This document shows, in pieces, positions 8,965 through 17,994 of a stretch of DNA of 64,000 nt. The position numbers were made by a program, and so were the translations under genes. How positions within the stretch are numbered: position 1 is the stretch's first letter; each line of letters begins with the position of its first letter. The notes beneath the pieces were generated by a model. That model had not been told where the DNA came from and did no database searches. It was given only the letters and a program-made list of their open reading frames with translations. The DNA is taken from the NCBI GenBank assembly GCA_029262415.1, contig JAJCZL010000008.1:1-64000 (forward strand), in the 5' to 3' direction. This stretch comes from Deltaproteobacteria bacterium. Lineage in GTDB: Bacteria > Desulfobacterota > Binatia > UBA1149 > JAJCZL01.

Positions 8965-10314
8965 GTGCACGTCATCGTTATCGGCGCGGGCGAGGTCGGC
9001 CGTTACCTTGCCCAGATTCTCGTAGAGGAGAAACACGACGTTTGTGTCATAGAACAGGACGAACAACTCGCCCTGGACCTTGACCAACGTATCGATGCCA
9101 GCGTGATCCACGGGACCGGCGTATCGCGCGAGGTATTGTTCCGCGCCGGGATCAGCAAGGCGGATCTGTTGCTTGCGGTTACACGGGTCGACGAGGTCAA
9201 CCTGATCGCGGCCATGACCGCCGAGCGACTCCGACCGGAGTGCCGGACGGTCGCGCGCGTGCGCGACCCTCGCTACCGAGGAGGAACCGATGCCATAAGT
9301 GCCCAGGAGTTTGGTGTTGACTATCTCGTTGGGCCGGAGCAGACGGTGGCCGATCAGGTTGTCAGCCTGCTGCGCTACATTGGTCCCGGACAGATCTCGA
9401 CAATCGGCAAGGGGCAGGTTTCGCTGTTGGAGGTCCCGGTTACGGCTCACTCGCCGCTGGCCTACGCGACCTCCGAAGAAGTTCGTGGTGCGGCACCGGA
9501 GGGCACTTCGCTCATCGCCTGCAGCGGTGACAACGGTTTGCGGTTCTGTGCTGGAACTGACCGTTTCGAGATCGGCGAACGTGTGTTTGTGTTGATACCT
9601 CAGCGAAACGTAGGGGATTTTCTCGCGCTTGCATCGGAGGATTCTCACGCTGTTAAGCGGGTTCTGATCGTCGGTGGCAGAGGTGTCGGTGAGGTCGTCG
9701 CCCGTTGCCTGTGCTCGCTCCGTATAGAAGTTACGTTGATCGAGCGCGACCGTGCGCGCGCTGAGGCCCTCGCGGTCAAGCTTCCGCGCGCCACCGTAAT
9801 CGCCGGCGATGCGACCGACGCTGTGGTGTTCGAGCGGCAGATGAGTGACGGACAAGACGCAGTCGTAGTCTTGCTTTCTGACAATGAAACCTCACTGTGG
9901 ATCGGACTGGTCGCCAAACACCTAGGTGCCACCAAGGTTATCGCCCGCGCCGGCAAGCGCGCATACGCACCGATCGCCTACAAGCACGGCATCGACGCCG
10001 TCATTTCACCGCGGCGTGCGATGGCGGATGCAATCCTCCGTTACGCGCGCAGAGGGCGCGTAAGCGCGACGGTCATGCTCGGTGATCACGAAGGAGAGCT
10101 GGTCGAGTTCACGATCGGAAAACACCCCGGTCACGGAATCACGGAAACTCCGGTCGCGGGACTCAAGCTGCCAGACGATTCGATGGTCGTGCTTATTGTG
10201 CGTGGATCCGAAATCGTCTCCATTGCTGATGATACGGTGATTGAACCGGGTGATCACGTCATCGCGATCGCGCTTCGTAGTGCGGTTTCAAGGCTTGATG
10301 CTTTTTTTGCCTGA
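8965..10314 (+). CDS. trkA: Trk potassium uptake regulatory subunit TrkA
   Basis: The 449-residue product has the two RCK modules of TrkA. Each begins with a Rossmann nucleotide-binding motif: VIGAGEVGRYLAQ at residues 4-16 and a second, LIVGGRGVGEVVARCL, near 234. Each is followed by a TrkA-C domain (around 145-215 and 365-449). It is a peripheral NAD(H)/nucleotide-sensing subunit that gates the TrkH channel encoded immediately downstream. The GTG start at 8965 is supported by GAGGGG at 8948-8953, and length matches two-domain TrkA proteins (about 450-460). The trkA stop lies 15 bases before the chosen trkH start, so co-transcription is expected. Confidence 0.95.
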   Translation: MHVIVIGAGEVGRYLAQILVEEKHDVCVIEQDEQLALDLDQRIDASVIHGTGVSREVLFRAGISKADLLLAVTRVDEVNLIAAMTAERLRPECRTVARVRDPRYRGGTDAISAQEFGVDYLVGPEQTVADQVVSLLRYIGPGQISTIGKGQVSLLEVPVTAHSPLAYATSEEVRGAAPEGTSLIACSGDNGLRFCAGTDRFEIGERVFVLIPQRNVGDFLALASEDSHAVKRVLIVGGRGVGEVVARCLCSLRIEVTLIERDRARAEALAVKLPRATVIAGDATDAVVFERQMSDGQDAVVVLLSDNETSLWIGLVAKHLGATKVIARAGKRAYAPIAYKHGIDAVISPRRAMADAILRYARRGRVSATVMLGDHEGELVEFTIGKHPGHGITETPVAGLKLPDDSMVVLIVRGSEIVSIADDTVIEPGDHVIAIALRSAVSRLDAFFA

Positions 10315-10329
10315 GTGGGAGGTCGTGGG

Positions 10330-11787
10330 GTGATACGTGTCACCTTCATGGCCAAGCTGCTCGCCCGCGTTTTTCAGTTCGCGGCGGCAAGCCTGGCTAT
10401 TCCGGGACTCGTTGCTCTGGGGTACGGTGATGGTGAGGCTTGGTCGTATGCGGCGACCGCAGTCTTGGCACTCGGGGTAGGGGGCATCCTCTTTATCATC
10501 GGTCGCGCGAGCGACCTCTCGGAATTGTCCCACCGCGAGGGATTCCTCGCGGTCGTCGTTTCTTGGGTCGTGCTGATCGTGCTCGGCACGATTCCTTTCT
10601 GGATCTCAGGTGCGATTCCGAGCTTGATCGACGCGTTTTTCGAGTCGGCGTCCGGATATTCGACGACCGGCGCGACGATACTGAACGATATCGAAGCGCT
10701 GGGGCACGGCCATCTGTTCCAGCGTAGCTTGGCGCACTGGATCGGTGGTATGGGCATCATCGTGTTGTCGGTCGCGATCCTCCCGGATCTCGCGGTCGGC
10801 GGGATGCAGCTTTTCTCGGCTGAATCCTCCGGTATCTCCACCGACAAACTCTCTCCTCGCATCGTCTCGACCGCGCGTCGTTTGTGGCAGATCTACGCCG
10901 GGCTCTCGCTGGTTTTGGCGGTACTCCTGCGGTTCGGAGGGATGAATTGGTTCGATGCGGTCACGCACTCCTTCGGAACGCTGGCGACCGGTGGGTTCTC
11001 GCCCAAGAACGCGAGTATCGCCGCGTATGGAAGCTTCTATATCGAAGCCGTGATCACCGTGTTCATGTTGCTTTCAGGGATGAGTTTTGCGCTTCACTAC
11101 CGGATGATCGTGCGGCGCCAGTTTGAACCGTTACTGCGCTCGGCCGAGGTGGGGGTGTACTTCGGCATCTATTTTGTCTTCACCGCGGTAATCGCCGCAA
11201 CGCTCGTTAACGACGGGACCTACCTGCAGTGCGGGACCGCCCTACGCGCCTCTGCATTCCAGGTGGCGTCGATCCTCACCACCACAGGCTACGCCACTGC
11301 GGACTTCGACCGCTGGCCGGATCTTTGTCGCTACCTCCTGGTGGTACTGATGTTCGTCGGGGGGTGCGCCGGGTCGACGGCCGGGGGTGTCAAAGTTGTC
11401 CGTGTACTGTTGGTGTTCAGGCATGCTGTGGCTGAACTTCGTCGGCTATTGTATCCCACGGCCGTGATACCCGTCACGATCGGCGGTCGCGCCGTTCCGG
11501 TGGATACGATTCGGGCGATGCTCGGTTTCTTTCTTCTCTACATCATGACGACTCTTGTCGCCGCTACGTTGGTTGTTGCCCTGGGGATGGATTTGGTCTC
11601 CGGCGTCACGGCAGTGATCAGTGCCATGAACTCGATTGGTCCGGGCCTCGGAACCGTTGGTCCGGCCTCTAACTTCTCCGATGTCCCGTCGGCCGCTAAG
11701 CTCATCCTCTCCTTTTGTATGGTGGTCGGGAGACTCGAGATTTATACGGTATTCGTGCTTTTCACCGCCGCTTTCTGGCGTCGCTAG
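10330..11787 (+). CDS. trkH: Trk potassium uptake channel TrkH
   Basis: The 485-residue integral membrane protein has four pore-loop repeats of the TrkH/KtrB family, visible as SGYSTTGATIL, FGTLATGGFSPKN, LTTTGYATADFD and AMNSIGPGLGTVGP, which together form the K+ selectivity filter. An open frame extends to GTG 10315, but the GTG at 10330 has GGAGGT at 10318-10323 with 6-nt spacing, so I chose it. It assembles as a dimer with a TrkA ring from the upstream gene and imports K+ at the inner membrane. The gene ends 43 bases before the converging dnaE2 stop. Confidence 0.95.
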   Translation: MIRVTFMAKLLARVFQFAAASLAIPGLVALGYGDGEAWSYAATAVLALGVGGILFIIGRASDLSELSHREGFLAVVVSWVVLIVLGTIPFWISGAIPSLIDAFFESASGYSTTGATILNDIEALGHGHLFQRSLAHWIGGMGIIVLSVAILPDLAVGGMQLFSAESSGISTDKLSPRIVSTARRLWQIYAGLSLVLAVLLRFGGMNWFDAVTHSFGTLATGGFSPKNASIAAYGSFYIEAVITVFMLLSGMSFALHYRMIVRRQFEPLLRSAEVGVYFGIYFVFTAVIAATLVNDGTYLQCGTALRASAFQVASILTTTGYATADFDRWPDLCRYLLVVLMFVGGCAGSTAGGVKVVRVLLVFRHAVAELRRLLYPTAVIPVTIGGRAVPVDTIRAMLGFFLLYIMTTLVAATLVVALGMDLVSGVTAVISAMNSIGPGLGTVGPASNFSDVPSAAKLILSFCMVVGRLEIYTVFVLFTAAFWRR

Positions 11788-11829
11788 CCGCTATCGGTGG
11801 GTTTTCTAGTTCCGTTCCTTCCGGTTCGT

Positions 11830-14800
11830 TCAGTGAAAGTCGCGCGCAGGTCCGGTCTGCGGTCGTGCGGTAACGCTGGGCACCCACAAACGCTCGGCAA
11901 CCAAGTGGATCACGTCTTGTTGCACCTGTAGCGTCCCCGATATCCCCAGAAACGACGAGGTTTTTGCGAGCAGCGCGTGCTTGTCGAATACGTTTTTCCA
12001 TAACACGAGATTGAGGAACCCGGTTTCGTCCTCGAGTGTCATAAAGACTACTCCTTTTGCGGTCGCCGGCTGTTGTCGGCCGATGACCACGCCTGCGTAG
12101 TCTACGTGCGTACCATCGGACATTTCTCGTACACGTGCCGCGTCGGGTAAGCCGAGCGCATCGAGTTCAGCGCGCAGCGGCGAGAGCGGATGCCCGCGCG
12201 TGCTGTGTCGGGTCACCTTGTAATCCCATGAGATTGTTTCGAAATCGCTCAGTGCCCCAAAGGCAGGCGTGTCTTCGGCAACGTGCATAGCCAAAGGCAT
12301 CCGCGCTGTGTGTATGTGGCCCGCCGTTTCCCACAGTGCGGAGCGCCGGTTCTCGACGAGCGGCTCGAGTGCCCCGGCTCTGCCGAGTAGCCGGAGGAAA
12401 CTGTTGCCGATTTGTGTTCGCCGTACTAAGTCTTGAATCGATTCGAAGGGCCGCTCACGGCGGCTTTGCTCGATACCGCTCCAATCGGACTCGCGTAGGT
12501 CTTTGACGTAACGTGCGCCGATTCGCACTGCGAAACCCTCGGCGTTGCAGTGCACCGCGGTAGTTTTGCAGTGTGTGGGTTGCCTGCCACGCTCGGGCTC
12601 GAGCGTGCAATCCCATTCGCTGGCATTGATGTCGATCGGTCGCACCTCGATGTCATGGTGTTTGGCGTCTTCGACAATGGTGGCGGGGGAGTAAAAGCCC
12701 ATCGGTTGCGCATTGAGAAGCGAACAGGTGAACTCGGCAGGATAGCGGCACTTGAGCCAAGCGGTGGCGTAGGCGATCAGTGCAAAGCTGGCGGCATGGC
12801 TTTCGGGAAAACCGTATTCGCCAAAGCCGCGGATTTGTTCAAAAACGCGCTCGGCGAACTCGGGCGCGATTCCTTTGGCCTGCATGCGTGAGACCAGGCG
12901 TTCACGGTGTGTCTCGATGCGACCGCTGCGCCGCCACGCCGCCATGTCGCGGCGCAGTTGGTCGGCTTCGCCGGGACTGTAATCGGCGGCGACGATGGCA
13001 AGCCGCATGACTTGTTCTTGGAAAAGCGGAATCCCCAAGGTTTTCTTCAGAACAGGCTTCAGGCACGGGTGCGGATATACGACCGGCTCTTCTCCGTTGC
13101 GGCGCCTCAAGTAGGGGTGAACCATGCCGCCGGTAATCGGCCCCGGTCGCACGATACTGACTTCGATAACCAGGTCATAGAAGTGTTGGGGGCGTAGACG
13201 CGGCAGCATCGCCATCTGCGCGCGGCTTTCGATCTGGAACACGCCGACGGTGTCGGCCCGTTGGATCATTTTGTATGTTGGGCCGTCGCGCGACGGGATC
13301 GTCGCCATCGAGAGTTCGATTCCGCGGTGTTGCTTGAGCAGAGCCAGCGCTTTGTCGATCTGTGTCAGTGCTCCGAGTCCGAGAAGGTCGACTTTGAAAA
13401 GCCCGAGTGCCTCGACGTCGTACTTGTCCCATTGGATGACCGTGCGATCGGCCATCGTCGCGTTTTCGATCGGCACTAAATCGTGCACCGGTTCGTGGCC
13501 GAGTAAGAACCCACCTGGGTGAATCGACAGGTGGCGGGGGAAGTCGAGAATCTCGTTGGCCAGTCTGTATAGGTGTGCGGTTACCGGGGCCTCGGGGTCG
13601 AGGCCGCCTTGTGCAAGTATTTCAGCGGGGACATCACCGTGGTGGCCGAGTAGTTTGGCTACACGGTCGAGCGCGGTGACGGCCAAGCCCAGCGCTTTGC
13701 CGACCTCACGCACGGCAGAGCGCGGCCGGTAGCGTACGACATTGACGACCATTGCGGCGTGGGTGCGCCCGTACTTGTCGTACATGTGTTGAATGACTTC
13801 TTCGCGACGCTCGTGGGCGATGTCCAGATCGATGTCTGGTGGCTCAGAGCGTTCTTTTGAGATGAACCGTTCGAAAAGCAGATCCATGCGCACCGGGTCG
13901 ATCGCGGTTATGCCCAGGCAGTAGCATACAATCGAGTTGGCGGCCGACCCGCGCCCTTGGCACAGAATGCCGCGGCTGCGGCAGAACTTGACGATCTCGT
14001 ACATGGTGAGGAAATAGCCGCAGTAGTCGAGCTCGTCGATCAAGCCCAGTTCCTTTTCGAGTTGACGATCGACGGAGGCAGGAGGAGCCTCGCCGTAGCG
14101 GTCGCGGACACCTTGTACGGCGAGCCGCCGCAGCCACTCCGATGAACTTGTGCCGTCGGGCAAACGCTCGGAGGGGTAGCGGTAACGCAATTCGGAGAGT
14201 GAGAAGCCGCAGCGTGCTGAGATCTCGCACGTACGCGCTACGGCTGCGGGGTCGTCGGGGAACAACAATGAGAATGCGTGGGCACCTTTGAGCGAGTGTT
14301 CGGCGTTTGGGCGCGTGCGGTTGCCTGCCCGTGCGAGCGTCGTGCCATGACGGATGCAGGACAGTACGTCGTGTAACGGTCTGCGTTCCGGTGCGTGATA
14401 CAAAACCTCGGTTGCTGCAACCAAGGGTATGCCGTGTTTGCTCGCGCGGCGCCGCAAGCGCATTTCGCGCACGACCTCATCGGCACTGCGATGTCGAACC
14501 GCCATTGCGTAGAGGCGGTCGTCGAAAGCTTCGTGCAGATCGAGAAGAGGCCGCAGGGGTTCGGCAGGTTCGCAGAGGAGACTGCGTTCTCCGCCCCAAA
14601 GTGCGATCAGCCCCGCCGCATGGTCGCACACTTCGCTCCAGCGCACCGAGGATTCACCTTTGGGCGAACGCAGGCGTCCCTTGCTGATCAGGCGGCACAG
14701 GTTTCGATAGCCACCATGGTTGGCGGCGAGCAGGACGATGGTGGAATCGTCTTCAATCGTGACCTCTGACCCTGCGATCAAGTGCACGCCGAGCTCGCAA

Positions 14801-14979
14801 GCACGCACGTGTGCGCGGACAAGTCCTGGAACGCCGTCGCGGTCGGTTAGTGCGATCGATCCCAAACCGAGTTCGTGGCTTTGCTCGATCAACTCATCTG
14901 GATGGCTGGCTCCCTCTAAGAATGAGTAGTTACTCTTACACCAAAGGGGTACGTGCCCCACCTGGTCTACGCGGCTCAC
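11830..14979 (-). CDS. dnaE2: Error-prone DNA polymerase DnaE2 (ImuC)
   Basis: This 1049-residue C-family polymerase is the catalytic enzyme of SOS mutagenic translesion synthesis with ImuA and ImuB. The N-terminal PHP domain begins [19 protein letters not shown]. The polymerase acidic motif [15 protein letters not shown] lies near residues 395-410, a helix-hairpin-helix region near 800, and an OB-fold ([20 protein letters not shown]) near the C terminus. The GTG at 14979 overlaps the imuB stop as GTGA, whereas the longer open frame to 15093 would run deep into imuB, so I chose the former. Length agrees with DnaE2 (about 1030-1080) rather than replicative DnaE1. It is the last gene of the operon and should be LexA-controlled through the promoter before lexA. 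Confidence 0.95.
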   Translation of the reverse strand: MSRVDQVGHVPLWCKSNYSFLEGASHPDELIEQSHELGLGSIALTDRDGVPGLVRAHVRACELGVHLIAGSEVTIEDDSTIVLLAANHGGYRNLCRLISKGRLRSPKGESSVRWSEVCDHAAGLIALWGGERSLLCEPAEPLRPLLDLHEAFDDRLYAMAVRHRSADEVVREMRLRRRASKHGIPLVAATEVLYHAPERRPLHDVLSCIRHGTTLARAGNRTRPNAEHSLKGAHAFSLLFPDDPAAVARTCEISARCGFSLSELRYRYPSERLPDGTSSSEWLRRLAVQGVRDRYGEAPPASVDRQLEKELGLIDELDYCGYFLTMYEIVKFCRSRGILCQGRGSAANSIVCYCLGITAIDPVRMDLLFERFISKERSEPPDIDLDIAHERREEVIQHMYDKYGRTHAAMVVNVVRYRPRSAVREVGKALGLAVTALDRVAKLLGHHGDVPAEILAQGGLDPEAPVTAHLYRLANEILDFPRHLSIHPGGFLLGHEPVHDLVPIENATMADRTVIQWDKYDVEALGLFKVDLLGLGALTQIDKALALLKQHRGIELSMATIPSRDGPTYKMIQRADTVGVFQIESRAQMAMLPRLRPQHFYDLVIEVSIVRPGPITGGMVHPYLRRRNGEEPVVYPHPCLKPVLKKTLGIPLFQEQVMRLAIVAADYSPGEADQLRRDMAAWRRSGRIETHRERLVSRMQAKGIAPEFAERVFEQIRGFGEYGFPESHAASFALIAYATAWLKCRYPAEFTCSLLNAQPMGFYSPATIVEDAKHHDIEVRPIDINASEWDCTLEPERGRQPTHCKTTAVHCNAEGFAVRIGARYVKDLRESDWSGIEQSRRERPFESIQDLVRRTQIGNSFLRLLGRAGALEPLVENRRSALWETAGHIHTARMPLAMHVAEDTPAFGALSDFETISWDYKVTRHSTRGHPLSPLRAELDALGLPDAARVREMSDGTHVDYAGVVIGRQQPATAKGVVFMTLEDETGFLNLVLWKNVFDKHALLAKTSSFLGISGTLQVQQDVIHLVAERLWVPSVTARPQTGPARDFH

Positions 14980-16481
14980 TGGACACTCCCGTGCGCGAAC
15001 CAGCGCCTGCGGCGGCGGTCGTAGTACACCCACAAGACATCGCCGCGTTGGGTTTCTAGGAAATGATACTCGCGGTGGATCGGGCGCATCCACCAGCCGC
15101 CCGAGACGATGTAAGGACCGATCGAGCGGGTCACGGAGCCTTGCTCGATGTTATCGAGCATCCAGCCGTCGTTGCTCACGGCCTTGGATTGAACGGGCAA
15201 GACTCGGGGGGCTGTGTGGATGCGGCGAATCAGGCCGGGGGTGCGAACGTTGCGCGGCTCGGCATGCGCCAGCGTTTCGAGTGGTGCCCAAGCATAGGTT
15301 GCTTCGGGTAGGTGTCCTTCGCGTCGGCGCGCATGGACGACCGCAGCATCTCCGAACTCTGCACGTATACGCGCCAAGGCGCGCTCCCCCGCACATAGAT
15401 CACGCCCTGGGTTTCTGTCGAATAACTCCAGCTGCCCAACGCTTGCCCGCATGGCTGCGGCGTGCGCACGGATCTCGATTACGCCGCGTGGCAATGTGAG
15501 AGATTCGAGCCGCAGGCGGATCAAGTTGATGAGGATGCGCCGGTCGAGCGTAGGTTCGGCAGGTCGAAGTTTCTCGGTGTGGATTTCGTGACCGTGCGCG
15601 GCAGGTGCGCGTTCGAGCGTGAACTCGATTATCAACTCCACGAGCGCCTGTGCGCGGTCGGCAAGAGCGGCAAGAACGGTGTCGAGTATCTGCCGTAGGA
15701 TGAACAGCAGGTTGGGGGTGTCACTGAAGGCGTGGTCGAGGATTTGCTCGGCTCCGGAGCGAGGTTCGGGATGCTCGGCTTGCAGCGGCGACCAGCCGTG
15801 GCCGTCGGCGAGCTGGTAGAGGTTGTAGGCTTGTTGACCGAAACGCTTGCGCAAGCCTCCGGCGGGTAGGCTGAGCAAGTCGCCGATGGTGATTACGCCG
15901 AGCTCGGCGAGTGTATCGCGCACAGAAGGGACAAAATCGAGCCGGTCTAACCTTACTTGGCGTGTTGCGGCGTGCTCGACTTGTGGGCTTTCTACAACAC
16001 GGATCGATGAACCTGAACGTGCCAGCGCGTAGGTGCCGAAGCGGCCAAATCCAACAGCGATACCTACGTGAAACCCTGCGGCACGCAGCCGTGTGCGAAT
16101 CGAGCGTGCCCAGCGGTCCAACGAGGGAAAAAGAAGATCCAACCCCGCAGCATCCAGCCAAAACACGCCGGGCATGTCGTGGGACGGTTCCACTGCGGGT
16201 GTGAAATCCCGGAGGATTGCGCAAACGTTGTCGATGCCTTGCCCGATTGCTTCTTCGGTCATGGTCCCGGCGCGTAGGTTGTGTGCGATTGAGAGTGCGG
16301 CTGCGTATCTGAGTCCGGGGAGTACGCGTGTGCGGTGCGCATGTTCATTGGCCCAAAGAACGATTCCTTGGGGAGAGTCTCGATCGATGACTGCGGCTGG
16401 AAACGCCTGCCACTTCGGGTTCTCGATCAGCAGCAGTTGAAGGGGGAAGGCCGGCAGATCAATGCAGGCCAGGCGGTCCAT
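14976..16481 (-). CDS. imuB: ImuB, Y-family polymerase-like mutagenesis factor
   Basis: The 501-residue protein matches ImuB, the non-catalytic Y-family relative that docks ImuA and DnaE2 onto the beta clamp. The pentapeptide QLELF at about residue 371 (GQLELFDRN) is a textbook clamp-binding motif. The palm begins [13 protein letters not shown], keeping an Asp where active Y-family enzymes have the first metal ligand. The second motif reads FWLDAAG, lacking the Glu of the usual S-x-D-E, so polymerase activity is unlikely. A helix-hairpin-helix region follows ([18 protein letters not shown]). It overlaps imuA by 23 bases and dnaE2 by four. Confidence 0.92.
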   Translation of the reverse strand: MDRLACIDLPAFPLQLLLIENPKWQAFPAAVIDRDSPQGIVLWANEHAHRTRVLPGLRYAAALSIAHNLRAGTMTEEAIGQGIDNVCAILRDFTPAVEPSHDMPGVFWLDAAGLDLLFPSLDRWARSIRTRLRAAGFHVGIAVGFGRFGTYALARSGSSIRVVESPQVEHAATRQVRLDRLDFVPSVRDTLAELGVITIGDLLSLPAGGLRKRFGQQAYNLYQLADGHGWSPLQAEHPEPRSGAEQILDHAFSDTPNLLFILRQILDTVLAALADRAQALVELIIEFTLERAPAAHGHEIHTEKLRPAEPTLDRRILINLIRLRLESLTLPRGVIEIRAHAAAMRASVGQLELFDRNPGRDLCAGERALARIRAEFGDAAVVHARRREGHLPEATYAWAPLETLAHAEPRNVRTPGLIRRIHTAPRVLPVQSKAVSNDGWMLDNIEQGSVTRSIGPYIVSGGWWMRPIHREYHFLETQRGDVLWVYYDRRRRRWFAHGSVQ

Positions 16482-17163
16482 GGTGCACCTCTGTGTGTGT
16501 CCACCCTGGTCCCCGCCTTTTGTCTTTGACTGCCTCGGCCGTGCAGCGAAAACGGTTGCGTCCGATACGCTTGAGATTGGCGTGTAGGTGCAGAGAAACC
16601 AGAGACCCGATTGACGGGGCTTCGCATTGCTTCTCCGTCAGGCAGAGGATGGCAGTGTCGTGCTTTTTTGCGAGCCCGGCCAGGCGTGCCTGCACCGCCA
16701 TCGGCAAGACGGCGTCGGTGCCGAGGTCGATCACGATCAAGCCAAAGGCTCCTGAGCGTATCAATAGTTCGGCTGCACGTGCGGCGCGGGAGGTGTAACG
16801 CGTTCGCCGTTTCGACCGGTCCGGCAACTGCACGTAAGGGACGGGGGCGAGCCGGATCACGGCCAAGGCCGCTAAGTCGATTCCGAACGCCGCTGCGTCG
16901 GGAGGAAAAAAAGAACTCTCCGTCGATGCGATCCACGCGGCCGGTTCGTGGCGTATTTGTGCATCATGCACGATCCTAAAGGTGAGACTCAGGGTCGCAC
17001 CGGCGCCGTAGCCGGAAATCTCGCACAGTCGACCCGCAAGACAGGCTCGTGACCACCCGCACGAGGCTGAAGCCTCAAGTGGCGTTGCCGCCGAGGCGAC
17101 GTGTGCATGTGCTTGGTAGGACTGGGGTGAGTGCCGGCGCGGGAGATTTGTGCCGACGTTCAT
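16459..17163 (-). CDS. imuA: ImuA, RecA/SulA-like mutagenesis factor
   Basis: The 234-residue product sits between lexA and imuB as in canonical imuA-imuB-dnaE2 cassettes. It shows a RecA-like core: SSFFPPDAAAFGIDLAAL (a region conserved in ImuA), GLIVIDLGTD resembling a Walker B strand, and ARLAGLAKKHDTAILCLTEK. The N-terminal region lacks a clear GxxxxGK[ST] Walker A; only SGYGAGATLSLTFR stands there, which is common for ImuA proteins. Its ATG overlaps the lexA stop in ATGA. It is thought to assist ImuB and DnaE2 at stalled forks. Family membership rests on context plus these motifs. Confidence 0.85.
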   Translation of the reverse strand: MNVGTNLPRRHSPQSYQAHAHVASAATPLEASASCGWSRACLAGRLCEISGYGAGATLSLTFRIVHDAQIRHEPAAWIASTESSFFPPDAAAFGIDLAALAVIRLAPVPYVQLPDRSKRRTRYTSRAARAAELLIRSGAFGLIVIDLGTDAVLPMAVQARLAGLAKKHDTAILCLTEKQCEAPSIGSLVSLHLHANLKRIGRNRFRCTAEAVKDKRRGPGWTHTEVHHGPPGLH

Positions 17164-17822
17164 GGCGCACCGGGGTTGCCCAGGGGGGGACCGCTGGTGT
17201 TCAGGTAGCGTCTCACCTCGACGACCTTGCCGAGGATGGTCAGTTTGGCAGGGTCGGGGACGATCGGTTCGAATGCGTCGTTCTCGGCAAGCAGTCGCAC
17301 ACGGCCTTTGTGGATCTGGAATTTTTTGACGGTCGCTTCGTCGCCGACCAATGCCACGACGGTGTCGCCGTTCTCGGCCGCCTGCGTGCGCTGTACGATG
17401 ACGATGTCGCCGTCGAGGATGCCCGCGTTTTTCATGCTCTCGCCTTTGACGCGCAGGGCGAAGAGTTGGTCGCTTTGCCGACCGTCGGTTTTTTGCACCG
17501 CCATGTAGCCCTCGGGGTCTTCCAGCGCGGTGGTCAGCGCACCGGCTTGTACGCGGCCGAGCAGAGGAACCCAGGTGTTGGTGATCGCGGCACCGCCGGG
17601 TCCGGCCGCGAGCAGGTACCCTCTGGATCGACGCTCCAAGGCCTTGGTCAGCAGCCCCTCTTTGACCAGGGCTTCGAGGTGCTGTTGCGCCGACTGCACG
17701 GCGCGGAAGCCGAAGGTTTTTTGCACTTCGCGTACGGTTGGCGTGCAGCCCGCAAGGATTCGCTCGCGCATGAATGTGTAAATTTTCGCCCTGGTTTCGC
17801 CTGCCGGTGTGTACGGTGCCAT
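17160..17822 (-). CDS. lexA: LexA repressor
   Basis: The 220-residue product has an N-terminal winged helix (residues about 5-70, PTVREVQKTFGFRAVQSAQQHL) and a C-terminal S24 autopeptidase. The self-cleavage site is Ala93-Gly94 (VQAGAL), with Ser129 in GESMKNAG and Lys166 in ATVKKF, 37 residues apart as in E. coli LexA. I chose the ATG at 17822, preceded by AGGA. The open frame extends to a TTG at 17873, but that TTG is the -35 hexamer of the promoter and would place the operator inside the coding region. It heads the coupled operon lexA-imuA-imuB-dnaE2 and presumably represses itself and the mutasome until DNA damage triggers RecA-assisted cleavage. Confidence 0.95.
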   Translation of the reverse strand: MAPYTPAGETRAKIYTFMRERILAGCTPTVREVQKTFGFRAVQSAQQHLEALVKEGLLTKALERRSRGYLLAAGPGGAAITNTWVPLLGRVQAGALTTALEDPEGYMAVQKTDGRQSDQLFALRVKGESMKNAGILDGDIVIVQRTQAAENGDTVVALVGDEATVKKFQIHKGRVRLLAENDAFEPIVPDPAKLTILGKVVEVRRYLNTSGPPLGNPGAP

Positions 17823-17850
17823 CGCTGGTGTTCCTATGGATGAACCTAAG

Positions 17851-17873
17851 CAGACATTTGTCTGTTTTGTCAA
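17851..17873 (-). promoter_or_regulatory. lexA operon promoter -35 and palindromic LexA operator
   Basis: On the minus strand TTGACA (17873-17868) is followed after three bases by a perfect palindrome, CAGACA-AA-TGTCTG (17864-17851), lying 28 bases before the lexA ATG. The operator thus fills the -35/-10 spacer, a typical SOS box placement. The -10 (CTTAGG or TTAGGT) is weak. The arms differ from the E. coli, Gram-positive and Geobacter LexA boxes I know. Confidence 0.75.
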
Positions 17874-17994
17874 GCAGTCGTCTCGACCGGTTGGGGCGAA
17901 ACCGCCTTTCGCTGTGCGCTAAAGCAAGCTATTGTCGCGAAAACGGGCACGCTGCGGGGCGCAACGAGCGGCGGTGACAGACAAGGGGTCCTTC

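Noticed and set aside
8803-9855. 350-codon open frame on the strand opposite trkA
   Set aside because: It is an antisense shadow of a clear TrkA gene; only its last 50 codons, outside trkA, look protein-like and are listed separately.
17823-17873. LexA starting at TTG 17873 (237 residues)
   Set aside because: That TTG is part of the TTGACA promoter hexamer and the operator would be inside the gene; ATG 17822 fits LexA homologs and has AGGA before it.
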